Of a stretch of 64,000 bases of DNA, positions 52,350 to 63,341 are shown one piece after another. The stretch is from Trichobilharzia szidati. Its lineage: Eukaryota; Platyhelminthes; Trematoda; Strigeidida; Schistosomatidae. The stretch's first letter is position 1; each line of letters starts with the position of its first letter. Below the pieces are notes generated by a model. It searched no databases, was not told the DNA's origin, and was given only the letters and a program-made list of their open reading frames with translations. The position numbers were made by a program, and so were the translations under genes. The stretch covers positions 32,072,731 through 32,136,730 of the forward strand of contig OX235275.1 in assembly GCA_944472155.2 (NCBI GenBank), read 5' to 3'.

Positions 52350-53612
52350 TTGAGGGTGACTCCAGTTCCAGAAGGCAAGACAGAGGGAGATTTGCCTTTA
52401 TCTACAGTATACTGCATTCTTTTCAAGAACGTGGACGACGCATTTGTAATAATCAAAAGAAACGAGTTAGATAAAACTCACAACTTAATAAACAACGTCT
52501 TCAACGACATCAAATTCACAAGAGAAGAGGAATCCGAGAATGAAATCCCATTTTGGGACGTCTTAGTCAAGTGAACAACCACAGGGGAATTAGAAACCCA
52601 AGTTTATAGAAAATCAACTCACACAGATCAAATACTGAATTACAACAGCAACAACCCAATAACACACAAAAGGAATTGCATACAAACACTATTCAAGAGG
52701 GTCAGGACTCATTGCAGCACTCACACCTTAAGGAAAATTGAAGAGAGATATCTCATGGACGTCTTCCAAAAAATGGATATCCACGAAATTTCACCATAAG
52801 CCCCCAAGGAAAGCACAAAGAAAGTCGCCCTGCCATATATAAAGGATATATCAGAAATCACTACAAGACTCGTCAAACCTTTAGGAATTGACGTCGCACA
52901 CAAACCAACAAAATCACTTCACTCAGTTCTATGTCAACCAAAAGACTCAACAGCGAAAGAAGATAAAACCAACATCATCTACAAAGTAAATTGTAACAAC
53001 TGCGAAAAACACTACATTGGCCAAAGTGGACGCCCCCTTCGTCTTCGTATCCATGAACATAAGCTAGCCGTCAAAAGACATGATATCCACTCCCTCATAT
53101 CACTGCATACAGACAACCACGGACATCAATTCGACTGGGACAACGTCCAAATATTAGACAGAGGAAACAACAAGAATGCTAGAGAATTTTTAGAAGCTTG
53201 GCATTCCAGTGAATCATCAATCAATAGACACATCGAGATTGACAAAATTTATCAACCGATAAGAAAGAAACCTCACACACAAAGGGTAAAAGTTCAAGTC
53301 AAAGAAACAATCAGTTCCAATACAAGTAGCCTAGAAGGTGTGAAAACACACGAAAACAACCAATCACGTTCAAGGTCACCAGGAGAGATGATTAATAAAC
53401 TCGTGGAGAAATCTAGAAGCTCACTTCAATTCAAATTGAAGTATGCGCTGAAGATGTCACCTAGTAGGGTGATGAAAGCTTCGCAAATTAACTATCCAGC
53501 TCAGAGAACACAGCCACATCAAAATCATCCACCTGAGCTACAAATCTTCGCCATAATATTTCAAGAAATAAGAATGCAACCAGTTAACAGACCAGGACTC
53601 AACTTTTTTTAA
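52350..53612 (+). pseudogene. Penelope-like element, RT end to GIY-YIG: nearly intact frame
   Basis: One reading frame runs from 52350 to the stop at 53610-53612, broken only by in-frame TGA at 52572 and TAA at 52797. It has N-V-D-D-A-F-V-I (RT catalytic box with Asn for the usual Tyr), I-P-F-W-D-V-L-V, Q-V-Y-R-K-S, then the linker. Next comes I-I-Y-K-V-N-C-N-N-C-E-K-H-Y-I-G-Q-S-G-R (Cys pair and GIY-YIG core, about 52975-53035) and L-R-I-H-E-H-K (catalytic region). A long basic C-terminal extension to about 53610 is absent from the other copies. The 270-codon part after 52800 has no ATG. A third, distinct PLE lineage in this window. Confidence 0.9.
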
Positions 53613-54649
53613 GGAACGCTTATTTAACCAAAAATGTCTGGGCTGAGTACAAACTCAAAAGCGAATTTATAATCAAGGAATGTACATCAAACATATTTGG
53701 CTGCTTTTTCTAAGTAGGAAGCGACATTATGATACAAGATAGCAGCACCACCTAAAGTACTTCTGTCCTGTTTATGAACAAACTGTCTCAGGTCATGCAA
53801 AAACTTTGCGATTACAAAATAAGGGACTCGCTTCTATGCTTTTAATAATTTTTCCAAGTTATTTGAGCTGATCTAACTCCCTGACATGAAGCAATCCACG
53901 GTCAGTGCTGTTGTTGTGCACAGCACGAAAAGCCAAACAACATCTGTCTGACTGTGGGTTCACTTCAATCTGGATAGCCAGCTCTCCTTCTTGACTTGTG
54001 TGTATATGCGTGTGGCTTCCAAGGTTTCATACCAGTCGGTAGGACATATCAAACGCGGACAATATTTCCCCTTATTTACAGGAAAACCATTAGGATCCTG
54101 ATATTTTATCCTTAACACATGTTTGATTAATTCATACTTAAGGAATTTTCGGCAATGATTCACAACAAACAAACTAACAAACGAATTTTATTTGTCCAGG
54201 AATTATTTCACTTATTTTTTTAGGAATGTCATATAAACCCAAAGAATATCGTAATGACTCATTTCTATATATATCTTTTTTCCCTTTTCATTCATCTTTT
54301 TATTAGACTATGAATCAATATTACAGTCCGATTGGTCAGTTGGATTCACAGGTATTGATTAGAATTCTCTTGTACGGTAGGCAGGCTTTAATTTCATTGG
54401 TTAGTTGGTTTCAGTAGGCCGATAGTCATACTAGACGCAAATTTCGAAGTTTATCAGAAAGCTATGAAGTAAGTGATTGATATCGAGGCGGTAGGAAGAC
54501 CACTGGAAGCTGAGAAACATTGAAGTTGCGGTTCTTTCAGCTGAGTACAACAATGAAAAGTTTAATATCAATGTACAACAGTTATTGATCATAAAATTCA
54601 AGGAAATTAATCCTGAATCTTGGATTCTAAGGTGATGATGTATTTGGAA
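53613..54649. other. Unassigned sequence
   Basis: May begin with the 3' UTR of the PLE. A minus-strand frame at 54172-53960 has no recognised family. Confidence 0.4.
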
Positions 54650-54940
54650 GAATTAAAAAATAGAATAAATGCTGCTATCATGAAAACTTATCCAGTTACC
54701 AGAATATTTGCAATTCATCAAATAAAATGCTTACTGTGAAACAGTCTGGAGTTGACAAGTACTCGCTTCATCTTACCTCCAACCGTATAATACCGGTTTA
54801 CATGTATTTGTCAAGTCACATATATCGGATGGACAGAAAGAAGGATTTTCAACTATAAATCTGAGCGTATTCCAATGGGACTTGCTTCTGAAAGACGCAA
54901 AATCCTTAGTAGTGCAAAACGATTTCCAACAAGTCACTTC
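54650..54940 (+). pseudogene. PLE fragment related to 4462-4680
   Basis: Corresponds in order to the 4.5-kb copy (K-R/N-A-A-I, 'tgaaacagtctggagttgacaag'-like, Y-I-G-W-T-E-R-R). The GIY-YIG Arg is replaced by Trp. Confidence 0.65.
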
Positions 54941-55395
54941 AGAATTTTATCAACAGCTGCCCACTTCGTTGGCTAGTTGCATACTCAACGTCAAATGGCC
55001 GGCTGGTCGGCTGGCTGACCAGTAAAAGATCAGTAACAAGAAACTCTGCTTTGGAACAAACCAACAGGCGAGAGCCGATTGTTCAATAAATATGTAGGAG
55101 AAAATGGAGATAGATAAGTTTGTCGGCCATACGTTGAGGAGACTATCGAATGACTTCACGCGCAATCCAGACTATCCCTCAAATGGGATCTGTTTGGGAA
55201 GTGACGGGTGGGTGGTGGGTGCGAGGATGACACTGAGGAGATCATGTGAGTTGGAGGGGGGAAGGAGGAGATGAGAGATTATGGGGAATCGTGGAGCCAT
55301 CCAGTTGAATAGGACAGGAGAGAATAGTAGAGAGAGTGAAGATGTGTTGTTGAAGCCGAATGTTCCACTCGGAACAAACGGAGTAATAATAATAT
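54941..55395 (+). pseudogene. RTE LINE C-terminal end and 3' tail
   Basis: Contains A-G-W-x-A-D-Q, I-V-Q-Q-I-C-R and R-R-S-C-E-like pieces, and ends 'gaagccgaatgttccactcg' with an ATA-rich tail at about 55385-55400. Same subfamily as 51010-51720. Confidence 0.75.
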
Positions 55396-55477
55396 AATAG
55401 TTAGTAGTGTGATTGTTTGATAGTATTTAGACATTCATTACGAAATCGAATTCGTTGACCTGTGGTCAACGAATTTA

Positions 55478-55720
55478 TTTGATATTCAAGTATTGATTTG
55501 TAGGAGTTTTGTTTGACTGGTTGAAGAATTTCATGATTAGCTGACATCGGTTAGAGAACCACTGGAAAACCAGAACTCGAGAGTACTGGACAGCCGTCTC
55601 GTCAGCCTAGTTTGGGACTCTTCAGCAGTATACACCCACCACCAAGGTTAGAACCAAGGACTGTCTGATTACAAGTTGAGCAACTCGTAGACCATTAAGC
55701 TACTGAGACATAAATCATCT
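55478..55720 (-). mobile_element. SINE B copy
   Basis: Minus strand: CTGAAGA core and TACTG/CAGTA stem I are intact; stem II is enlarged by an insertion and GAAA reads GAGA. The 3' tail includes 'tcctacaaatcaatacttgaa'. Confidence 0.75.
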
Positions 55721-56065
55721 GCGACAAGTTCATGCATCTAACAAACTCTACATGCATATGTCAGTTTACTTGCTTCTATGAAGACAAGCATATCTATTGT
55801 TCCTCGGTTATGCTTGACAAGCAACTTCAAGAATACTATCCCGCATTGTAACAGAAAGGTAGCTTTAGGCTTTACAATAGGATGCAATCATTTAACACCT
55901 TGTCAACAGTGTCTACTCTATCTCAACAAATTCCTTCTTCAAAGAAATTCACAAAGTGAAGAACAACCTGACAAAGACAATTTGCCATCACCTTATTTGC
56001 ATAACTCAAGGTCTAACCATCCAGGTAGAGAAAAGAGAGCCGTATACAAAATAGAAAGTTTTTCT
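55721..56065 (+). pseudogene. PLE remnant
   Basis: The first 130 bp can be aligned in frame pieces with the nuclease start. 55955-56040 repeats 9190-9260 ('cacaaagtgaagaacaacctg'-like blocks). Confidence 0.45.
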
Positions 56066-57299
56066 TCCCAATTTGCTATTTTTTTGTTATTTTTCTCTTA
56101 ATTTTCTTCCCATCTCTTGCGTAATAATACCTTGTTTTCCCTTGTTTCTGTGTGTGTGCATCCCGATTACGTAACTCTGTCATTCCTATTCAACTTCACA
56201 TAATAATTCGCTAATACTAATAATTATGATTACGCTACAGGGAAATTGTAGGAAATTGTATATTGATCAGGAATTGTACATTGTGGAATCACTAAATATT
56301 TCGTTAAATCAAGGGATAAGTCAAATTTTCAAAGGCTGGTTTCCAGGGACCTGAGTGATTTTGCAGTCTGGCGAAAAAAATCCCCCAGCAAGGCAATATC
56401 AAACCTCTAATTCATTGATTTTCAAACAAGAATTCGATTTTATGAACCTGAACAGAGAAAGAATAACAAACTTTGATTCAGAATAACTATGGTTGGTTCT
56501 CATTAGCTGCTTACAACCTATAATCTTTGATAAAATATGTCAGTGTAGAACCTGTAGCATACTTTTGTCTATCCGCAGGCATATTGTAAGAGCTTCATAG
56601 TGAGAGTGAACATCAGGATAATAAGGCCGTCTGAAGTATTCATCTTGTTAGAGAGAGGTTTCTCGAAAAAATTGTTGTTAGGGCGCTAACAATTAATTAG
56701 TAACAATTATGTAGTAAGATAAGAGGAGATGAAAATCCGATGTGCACGAGGTGAGATGAAAAGAGGATGATGTAATATATGGTGAGTAGAACTCAGAAGG
56801 TCAAGATGGATGACCTCTTATGGACATCAAACAGAAAAAAAAATGGGGTGTAGGTGAAACTAGAAAGAAAAGAGTTCTCAAAAGATGAGTCACCAGGATA
56901 ACTGAAACTGATTCAACAACTGATTCATTTTAAAACATGAGTCAGTTCATCGATTTTTCACAAATAATCATGATCAGACTTGAAAGCAAACAAATACCAT
57001 CAAACCAACACTAAAAAATCAATTTAATAACTCATTAATAAATGACTCACTGTGGAATGAAGTTCCAATGAGAATTATGACTATCGGGATCTACTATGTA
57101 GTAGGTGTGATGTCAGATACCCACCAATCACCTCGGTTGGATCTCGTGCTACATTAATATCGCGAACTGCCAGTGGTTAAAATTTAGAAAAAAACTGAGC
57201 AAAGAATATTCTTTTCGACAATTTCCTCTTCTGCCTCCACAATTATATTTATGTTTCTATACATAGAATATTCTAGAATAATCGTCATTAACAATATTG
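56066..57299. other. Unassigned sequence
   Basis: No open frame over 65 codons of interest and no repeat family identified, apart from 56160-56235, which resembles part of the window-start fold-back. Confidence 0.4.
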
Positions 57300-57610
57300 G
57301 TGTTCGGTGATATTAGATGGTTGGAGGCAATCGACAGGAAGCCTTGCAATCAGAAGAGACATCAGCTCCTTCAAGGTTGCAGATACACCTTGCTGACTGG
57401 TGAGAGCCGAATAGCATGAAACTTAGGTCAGTCAAGGCTTCAGTCCAAGGCCGATTGCCTCCAACCATCTAATACCATCAAATCAATGTGCACCATGATA
57501 GCGAGCCACCTAGCTTGTTGATGGCCACATTGCAAACCTGACTGACTGATAGAATTCAGTCTGCACCAAAGAAAGGACTAGACACATCACAGTAGTTACT
57601 AATGGTGTTT
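57300..57610 (+). mobile_element. SINE family C, with inverted ends
   Basis: Begins with 'ttagatggttggaggcaatc' and later has its reverse complement 'gattgcctccaaccatctaa' (57463-57482). Head is missing; body and the 'ggactagacacatcaca' end are present. Confidence 0.7.
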
Positions 57611-58189
57611 TTTAAATAATATCGATTTGTTAAGTAAGATCAATGAAATTACAGTTCAAGAAAGGCACCTAAGTTATAATAGGCATAAGAATGTAATAGG
57701 AAATAAAAAATATCAAATATAATTGAGGAAATTTCAACAACAAATTGAGGATCACTAAAACCCTAATAGCCAAGGTAACGACAGTGTCTGAGCCAACATC
57801 TACTTTTGGATACATACATAAGTCAGGCTTCTTAATGTAGATCCCTACAGTCAGCCTCAGCAATATGTAGTAGACGAACTCTTAAGGTGAAATTAAGATT
57901 AGTCGGTATACGGTAGATAACCTTGAAAGTCGCCTCGTTAATCTCATCAGCCTTGTGTTCTGTATCCACGAGATGAGATAGAATAGAGCTATGAATACAC
58001 GCCTGATTTTACGGCCTGTGTAACTAACTGGCTCTACAGCAGTCAAACTGGGAGATACTCATAGAAGAGGTGAAATTAGGCAGTTTATCTTTTACTCCCG
58101 AACGCAAAATCGGTGGGTGGTTTTGAAGACACAGAGCATAATTCATTGAATTCCATTCTAGTGGTCGAATGTTCCATGAGATTACCTTG
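57611..58189. other. Unassigned sequence
   Basis: A minus-strand piece near 57835-57780 (K-P-D-L-C-M-Y-P) may be a trace of a PLE C-terminus. Confidence 0.35.
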
Positions 58190-58280
58190 TCACCTGGAAA
58201 TTGTTGGTTCTATCTCAAATCGAGTTTATAAACCAGGTCTCTGTGTACAAAAGGAGATGGTCGTGACTCTGAATCTACCA
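58190..58280 (+). pseudogene. PLE C-terminal trace
   Basis: K-P-G-L-C-V-Q-K-E, then L-N-L-P-W, the last conserved residues of the PLE protein. Confidence 0.45.
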
Positions 58281-58308
58281 TGGTAACACGTTTTACTTAT
58301 TATTCTAC

Positions 58309-58309
58309 C

Positions 58310-58341
<32 letters not shown>
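58309..58341 (+). repeat. (ATT)n microsatellite
   Basis: About eleven uninterrupted ATT units. Confidence 0.95.
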
Positions 58342-58803
58342 GTGATTCATTTAAAACTATCCTTTATCAGTAGCATTATCTTAACTCACTTCAACACTAT
58401 TATTATTGTTCTTATAACTATTACTATTTATATTACTCTGTTTGCAATTCTTGTTATATTCTCTAATGACTAACTGTTTATCTAAGTGATGTTATTGAAG
58501 CGTAATTCAATTTATCTTAACCTCTCTCTCCCCTTATCTATTTGAACATGACCTGGAAAACATTCGCACCTGTCTTTCTGCATGACTAATTCAATGTAGT
58601 TTGTTTACTTATCAGTCTTATATCTCCCAATGTGGTTTCAAAAGTATATATATCCATGTATGTAGAGTATTCAGCTGACGAGTTCTACCGAGATTTGATG
58701 AATCCATCATTAAATCCTGCTTTATTAACCTTTATTGCTTGTTTTAAATTCGTATCGGGAAATAAATGTTTTCAATTCTATCCCAAATCGTTGGGACCAA
58801 GGA

Positions 58804-58859
58804 TGACTTCTGTTGAAGAGCCTTACATAAGGTGGAAACAACTGTCCAATATGAAGTCA
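58804..58859 (+). ncRNA. Divergent hammerhead-like segment
   Basis: Outer stem TGACTTC (58804-58810) pairs with GAAGTCA (58853-58859). The core-like TTGAAGA is followed by a CCTT/AAGG stem with a 4-base loop, then GGAAAC, ACAACTGT and C. One extra G precedes GAAA, and C3 is U. It resembles SINE B ribozymes, but the flanking SINE is unrecognisable. Confidence 0.4.
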
Positions 58860-58869
58860 GTTCGTGACT

Positions 58870-59305
58870 AAACTTGATAGGCTAAATGTTCTGATAGGCA
58901 AGAATGTTATTTCATAAACGATTAGTAAAAATCAACTATACAAAATCATATTTTTGCATTAGCTATAAATGAAATAGATCAATATATATATATATTATGA
59001 TCTTGAGGAAGTTATAGTTAGATTTTTATAAATAACACGTGATATATACTAATGTCTAATTGTGATCCATGCTATGCATGAACGATAGCCGGATTGTGTT
59101 TGTTTCAATTTTCAGTATGTGTTGTGGTTAATTGACTAAATAATAATTTGTTTATGTGATATAATAACAATAATAGTTGAACTACTTCCTGCATAAATTT
59201 TAAATTTTTTTTATTGATCGTCCGCTTACCTGTTTATTGATTATTTCTGTTATAACGTGTATATTGATTCACAGCGTCTGTATGCTTGCTATATGTGAGT
59301 ATATT
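58870..59305. other. AT-rich spacer
   Basis: TA run at 58981-58997. No gene recognised. Confidence 0.45.
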
Positions 59306-60425
59306 CTTGTTATTCCTTCGGGTTCCAAGTGGAACATTCGGCTTCAACAACACATCTACACTCTCTTCTATTCTCTCTTGTCCTCTGCAGATGGCTGGCT
59401 CCACGACTTCCCACAATCTCTCATCTCCTCCTCCCCCCTCAACACCATCTCCTCCATGTCACCCTAGCACCGACCACTCAATCGTCGCTTCCCATTTGGA
59501 TTCCACTCGAATGATGGCCTGCATTGCACGCGATGTCATTCGACAGCCTCCTCAACGTATGTACGACCAACCCATCCATCTCCATTTTCTCCTACATATT
59601 TGTTGAGCAGTCGGCTGTCACCTGTTAGTTTGTTCCACTGCATAGTTTCTTGTTACTAATTCTTATCGGCTATTTGATCTATACTAAGGAGCGAAGGCAG
59701 CTGTTGATGAAAGTCTGCAACAGGCTGTTGGAAATCCTATACGTGACACGCTGGCCAAGTTTTTTTCGCCCGTATAGAAGGACTGACTTGACATTTGTGT
59801 TGAGAATCCGAATCTCCTTCTTTATGCTGCTGAGTGAGTGAAGCAGAAGACTTGCAAATTGGTTTCAGGTTGATGAAGGCATATCTGGCCTTTCTGATCC
59901 ACTCTGTCTGTCTGGTGTTGACATCTTCATCCATTCCGAATGCCCTTGATTGAAAGCGTGCTACGTGGGGAGATAATCGAAGCGGGAGGAGAAGTAACCT
60001 CTGTCAAATATCTCTCCCGATGACGGTTATTGATTCTGGCTGTTGTTGCTGTTGGTGGCGGTTTGTTGGTTATCTTCACCTTCTCTATGTTCACTTGAAG
60101 TCCATCGGTCTTCACTGCTAGTTAAGCTATTCAGCTTGTTTTCGCCTGCCCGCAAGTGTTCAAGTTTGTGTGACATTAGACATAAATCATCTGCGAAATA
60201 CAGACCTTCTGTGGTCTTCTTTTCAGTCATTGCAGCGTATACCTGCCTTCTCACTCCCAATGCACAGTCTTCCGTATAATCCAATCCACCAGCGTTAAGA
60301 ATGTCATCGTAGGTGATAAAAGGCAGTCGTTCTTATATTACTCCTGTCTTCCCTTCGAACACCGTTTTGGATCACCTGATGCCTGCCACTGTCATATAGC
60401 CAGCTGTTGAATGAGGTTGGATTCA
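59306..60425 (-). pseudogene. RTE LINE, RT to 3' end
   Basis: The minus strand covers the V-F-E-G-K-T-G-V region (about 60370-60340), then L-Y-F-A-D-D-L-C-L-M-S-H-K-L-E (60210-60165, catalytic F-A-D-D), V-N-I-E-K-V-K-I, and the C-terminal end. The tail read on plus is 'ttccaagtggaacattcggc' (59322-59341). Frameshifted. Confidence 0.8.
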
Positions 60426-60700
60426 AGATTTAAAAGTTGATACACAGAAGAGTGCCTCAAATATTTATCAGCCACATTCAACAGCTATATGATAATGCCA
60501 CAAACAAAGGGACAGTTCACAACAGAAAGCTCAGTGAAGCCTTTCAAAATGAAGACAGGAAGTTAGATGAGCCTGCTTACTATCATCGATGAGACTGGTG
60601 GTCAACTGGCATACGTTTGACTGACAAGAAGACTCAAAGAGATCTGGACTTACTTAAAGGTATTTAAGCGAAAATCAACAAGTTGACAGAAGAGACAGGC
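60425..60700 (+). pseudogene. RTE LINE fragment head-to-head with the preceding one
   Basis: Plus-strand pieces (CACATTCAACAGCTATATG, 'gaaagctcagtgaagcc', 'gagatctggacttactt') repeat, in inverted form, the RT segment at 60420-60180. The centre of symmetry is about 60420-60440. Confidence 0.65.
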
Positions 60701-60754
60701 ATCGAAGACAGAACTTCAAGGCATCAGAAGTTATACAGTAAAGTGTAGATTGGT

Positions 60755-61110
60755 CAGAGGTTGATCACGAGCTAACATCTGCCAGGCAACCAGTGAAAAA
60801 CCAAGAAGCGTTTGAAAACTGTTTCATCCTTCTTTGGGACTCATCAAGAATACGTATCCGACAGAGTTCACATCCATGGCCTTAAAGGAAGAAGAAGTCA
60901 CCTATGGCAGCGGATAGATGATCTACGAGGCCGCCTTTTAATGGGAAGGTTCTGGGTTCGGACCCCGATGGATGTGCGGTGCTGAAGAGTCTTAAACTAG
61001 GAAGAAACAGCCGTCCAGTACTCCTAGCCGGTTTTCCAGCGGTTCTCTAATTGATGTCACCTTGTGAACAAGCTTGTAAACAATCAAATCCCCACAAAAC
61101 CAACTCTGCA
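60755..61110. mobile_element. SINE B inverted pair
   Basis: 60755-60885 is minus and degraded. 60890-61110 is plus with box B GGTTCGGACCCC. Its hammerhead keeps CTGAAGA and GAAAC, but stem II and stem I pairing are damaged. Confidence 0.7.
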
Positions 61111-62320
61111 AAATTTAGACTGTTAATCCAGTTCTATTACATGAGTAAAACAAGCACAGAAAAAAAATACTCCGAAAGTTTTTTTCTTGTTTAAAAGTCT
61201 GTTCTTTTTTCTGTCATAACTTAATTTTTGTATAAAAACCATTACAAAGTTAACTATTGATTCATTGAATGAAAGCAAATTCATAAGAGCCGCTCTCACG
61301 CACTTTCTTTGTTAAGCTGAGCAGATTATTGATTACATATTTGATTTGTCTAAACGAAAACAAAAATGCAAAAAGACAACAAAACTTAGACAAAATGCCG
61401 AAAAGATAAACACAGAGGTGATTTCATTAAAAGGTATATAGAATTCTGTGATATTCTTATATGCGTTTATGTATATATATAGGTGCGTGCATGCATGCGT
61501 ACACTCTTGTCAAGACGTTGTCAGACATCTGGAACAGAAATCATACTTTGTTGTTCAAATAATATTTTCTAATTTACCGATCATTCTATAATTACTCTTA
61601 ATAGTCCGCCTTTTATGATTTTGGCGTAGAATTTGATATTAAAAAAAACACCATGGAGACTGTATGCTTAAAAATTATCAGCACGCTAAGCGTATATGCA
61701 ATGCTATTATTATGTTTCGTTTAATATGTCAAGACTGAAATCCGGACGCCTAGTTGGGCACAGAGGCTTTGATCACGAATATCGTTTGACTACGCCAATA
61801 ACATAAATACGATAGCTGAATGTTCTCATCCCCCAGTACGAACTCCTTAAACGATAGCACACAATGACATGAGCTGAAAAGTATATTTTCTACACAATAA
61901 TGAATAAATTCAAGATATCACCAAAGATAGATCAGTTAGTTTGTAATCATGATCAATAAAATAGTGGGCATTATCTCATAAAGGCTATTCTGATTGGTTA
62001 ATTCCCAAACTGGACATCGATCACTTCTGCGGGCTAAATTGTGATTGGTCAATTTCCAGACTTGACATCTATCACCATACCAGTTATGCAGGTATTCAAG
62101 GTTATTTGACATTACAACTTTACAATATTGACAAGTGTGACAAGAAGCAGATTGATAAAATGAAGGACATCATCATAGAAGTATTCGAGTCATGTTAAAC
62201 GTTGGTATAACTCATACCAAGGTGTAGCCAACATAGGAATTTAGCAGAATTCGGAAACTATTAACTCGTCTTATAGAAGATTTCAAGTACTAGTTTATGC
62301 AGATTTGTTTGATATTAAGT
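61111..62320. other. Mostly unassigned AT-rich region
   Basis: 61955-62085 repeats 21828-21960 in inverted orientation. 61480-61500 is TA/TGCA-rich. No gene recognised. Confidence 0.4.
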
Positions 62321-62324
62321 AAGA

Positions 62325-62540
62325 CCAAGGATTGATATCAGTTAGAGAACCACTGGACAGCTGTTCTCTCCTAGTTTCGGACTCTTAGGTGAACTTACTG
62401 ATAACCTCACCTCAAGGGTTAGAATCTGGGACTTCAATTTTAAGAGGTTATCCTATGAATCCTAACTGCTGTCAACTCATAATATAGATAACGCCACCGC
62501 CAACCAATATCACTGACGAGTAATTGTCCTCACAATCGAT
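62325..62540 (-). mobile_element. SINE B remnant
   Basis: The 3' body 'attgatatcagttagagaac' and part of the ribozyme (GGACAGCTGTTCTCTCCTAG on plus) are recognisable; the head is eroded. Confidence 0.6.
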
Positions 62541-63330
62541 TATTTGGGACGAACTGATGATAAAAAAGCTCTGTCCAGTTGTACTTTACAGGTCTTTCTA
62601 CCTGGATGTACTTCCATTTTCTCAGAACTCGAATCCACCAGCCAAAGTATTACACAATAGGCTATGAAAGCCAATGAATCCACTTTTTGTAAAGTGACTT
62701 TCGTATTGATACTTACTGAAATGTATTTTGAATTTCTAACCAAATGTCAAAAATTTAACCCTAAAGCATCCTCGCAACTGTGAAGAACAAAACCGATTCG
62801 ATCTCTGTGCACTACTGCATAGCTGACAAAACTTCCCCAAGACAGGAACAGTCAGGAAACTCTCCAGAGATAGCAAAACATGCCTATTCATGGTTAGATC
62901 TGTGTAGTATCATTCAGCAAAAATAAAATGAAAAATTCAAAATTACCTCAACAGTCCCGTTAGGAATCCTTCCAGAGAAGGTCATTTTATTTGTACAAAA
63001 CAAGTATTGTAAAACAAAATTACTTAACTAAAGTAGTAAAATATTCCCGATAACTTGGGATCAAAACTCTGTTCACGTGATTCCGATACACCAACAATTC
63101 CCAAGGTCAGAACCGCCATAATCCCATCAAACAAAATCACATCGTAAAACAACACATTGTCAATGTATCGCACAAGCACAATGAGAAGCATTGAAATTAG
63201 AGATTAAACAGTGTCACGGGCAAATAATAAGAATCAAGTCAACCTGTGATATGCAAATGTTAGAATAACAATGATATCCAGTCCAGGAGAAGACAAGGAT
63301 AATAATAACAAAGTTTAAATATCCTACTAA
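62541..63330. other. Unassigned sequence
   Basis: No recognised gene or repeat. Confidence 0.4.
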
Positions 63331-63341
63331 GTTTCAATATT

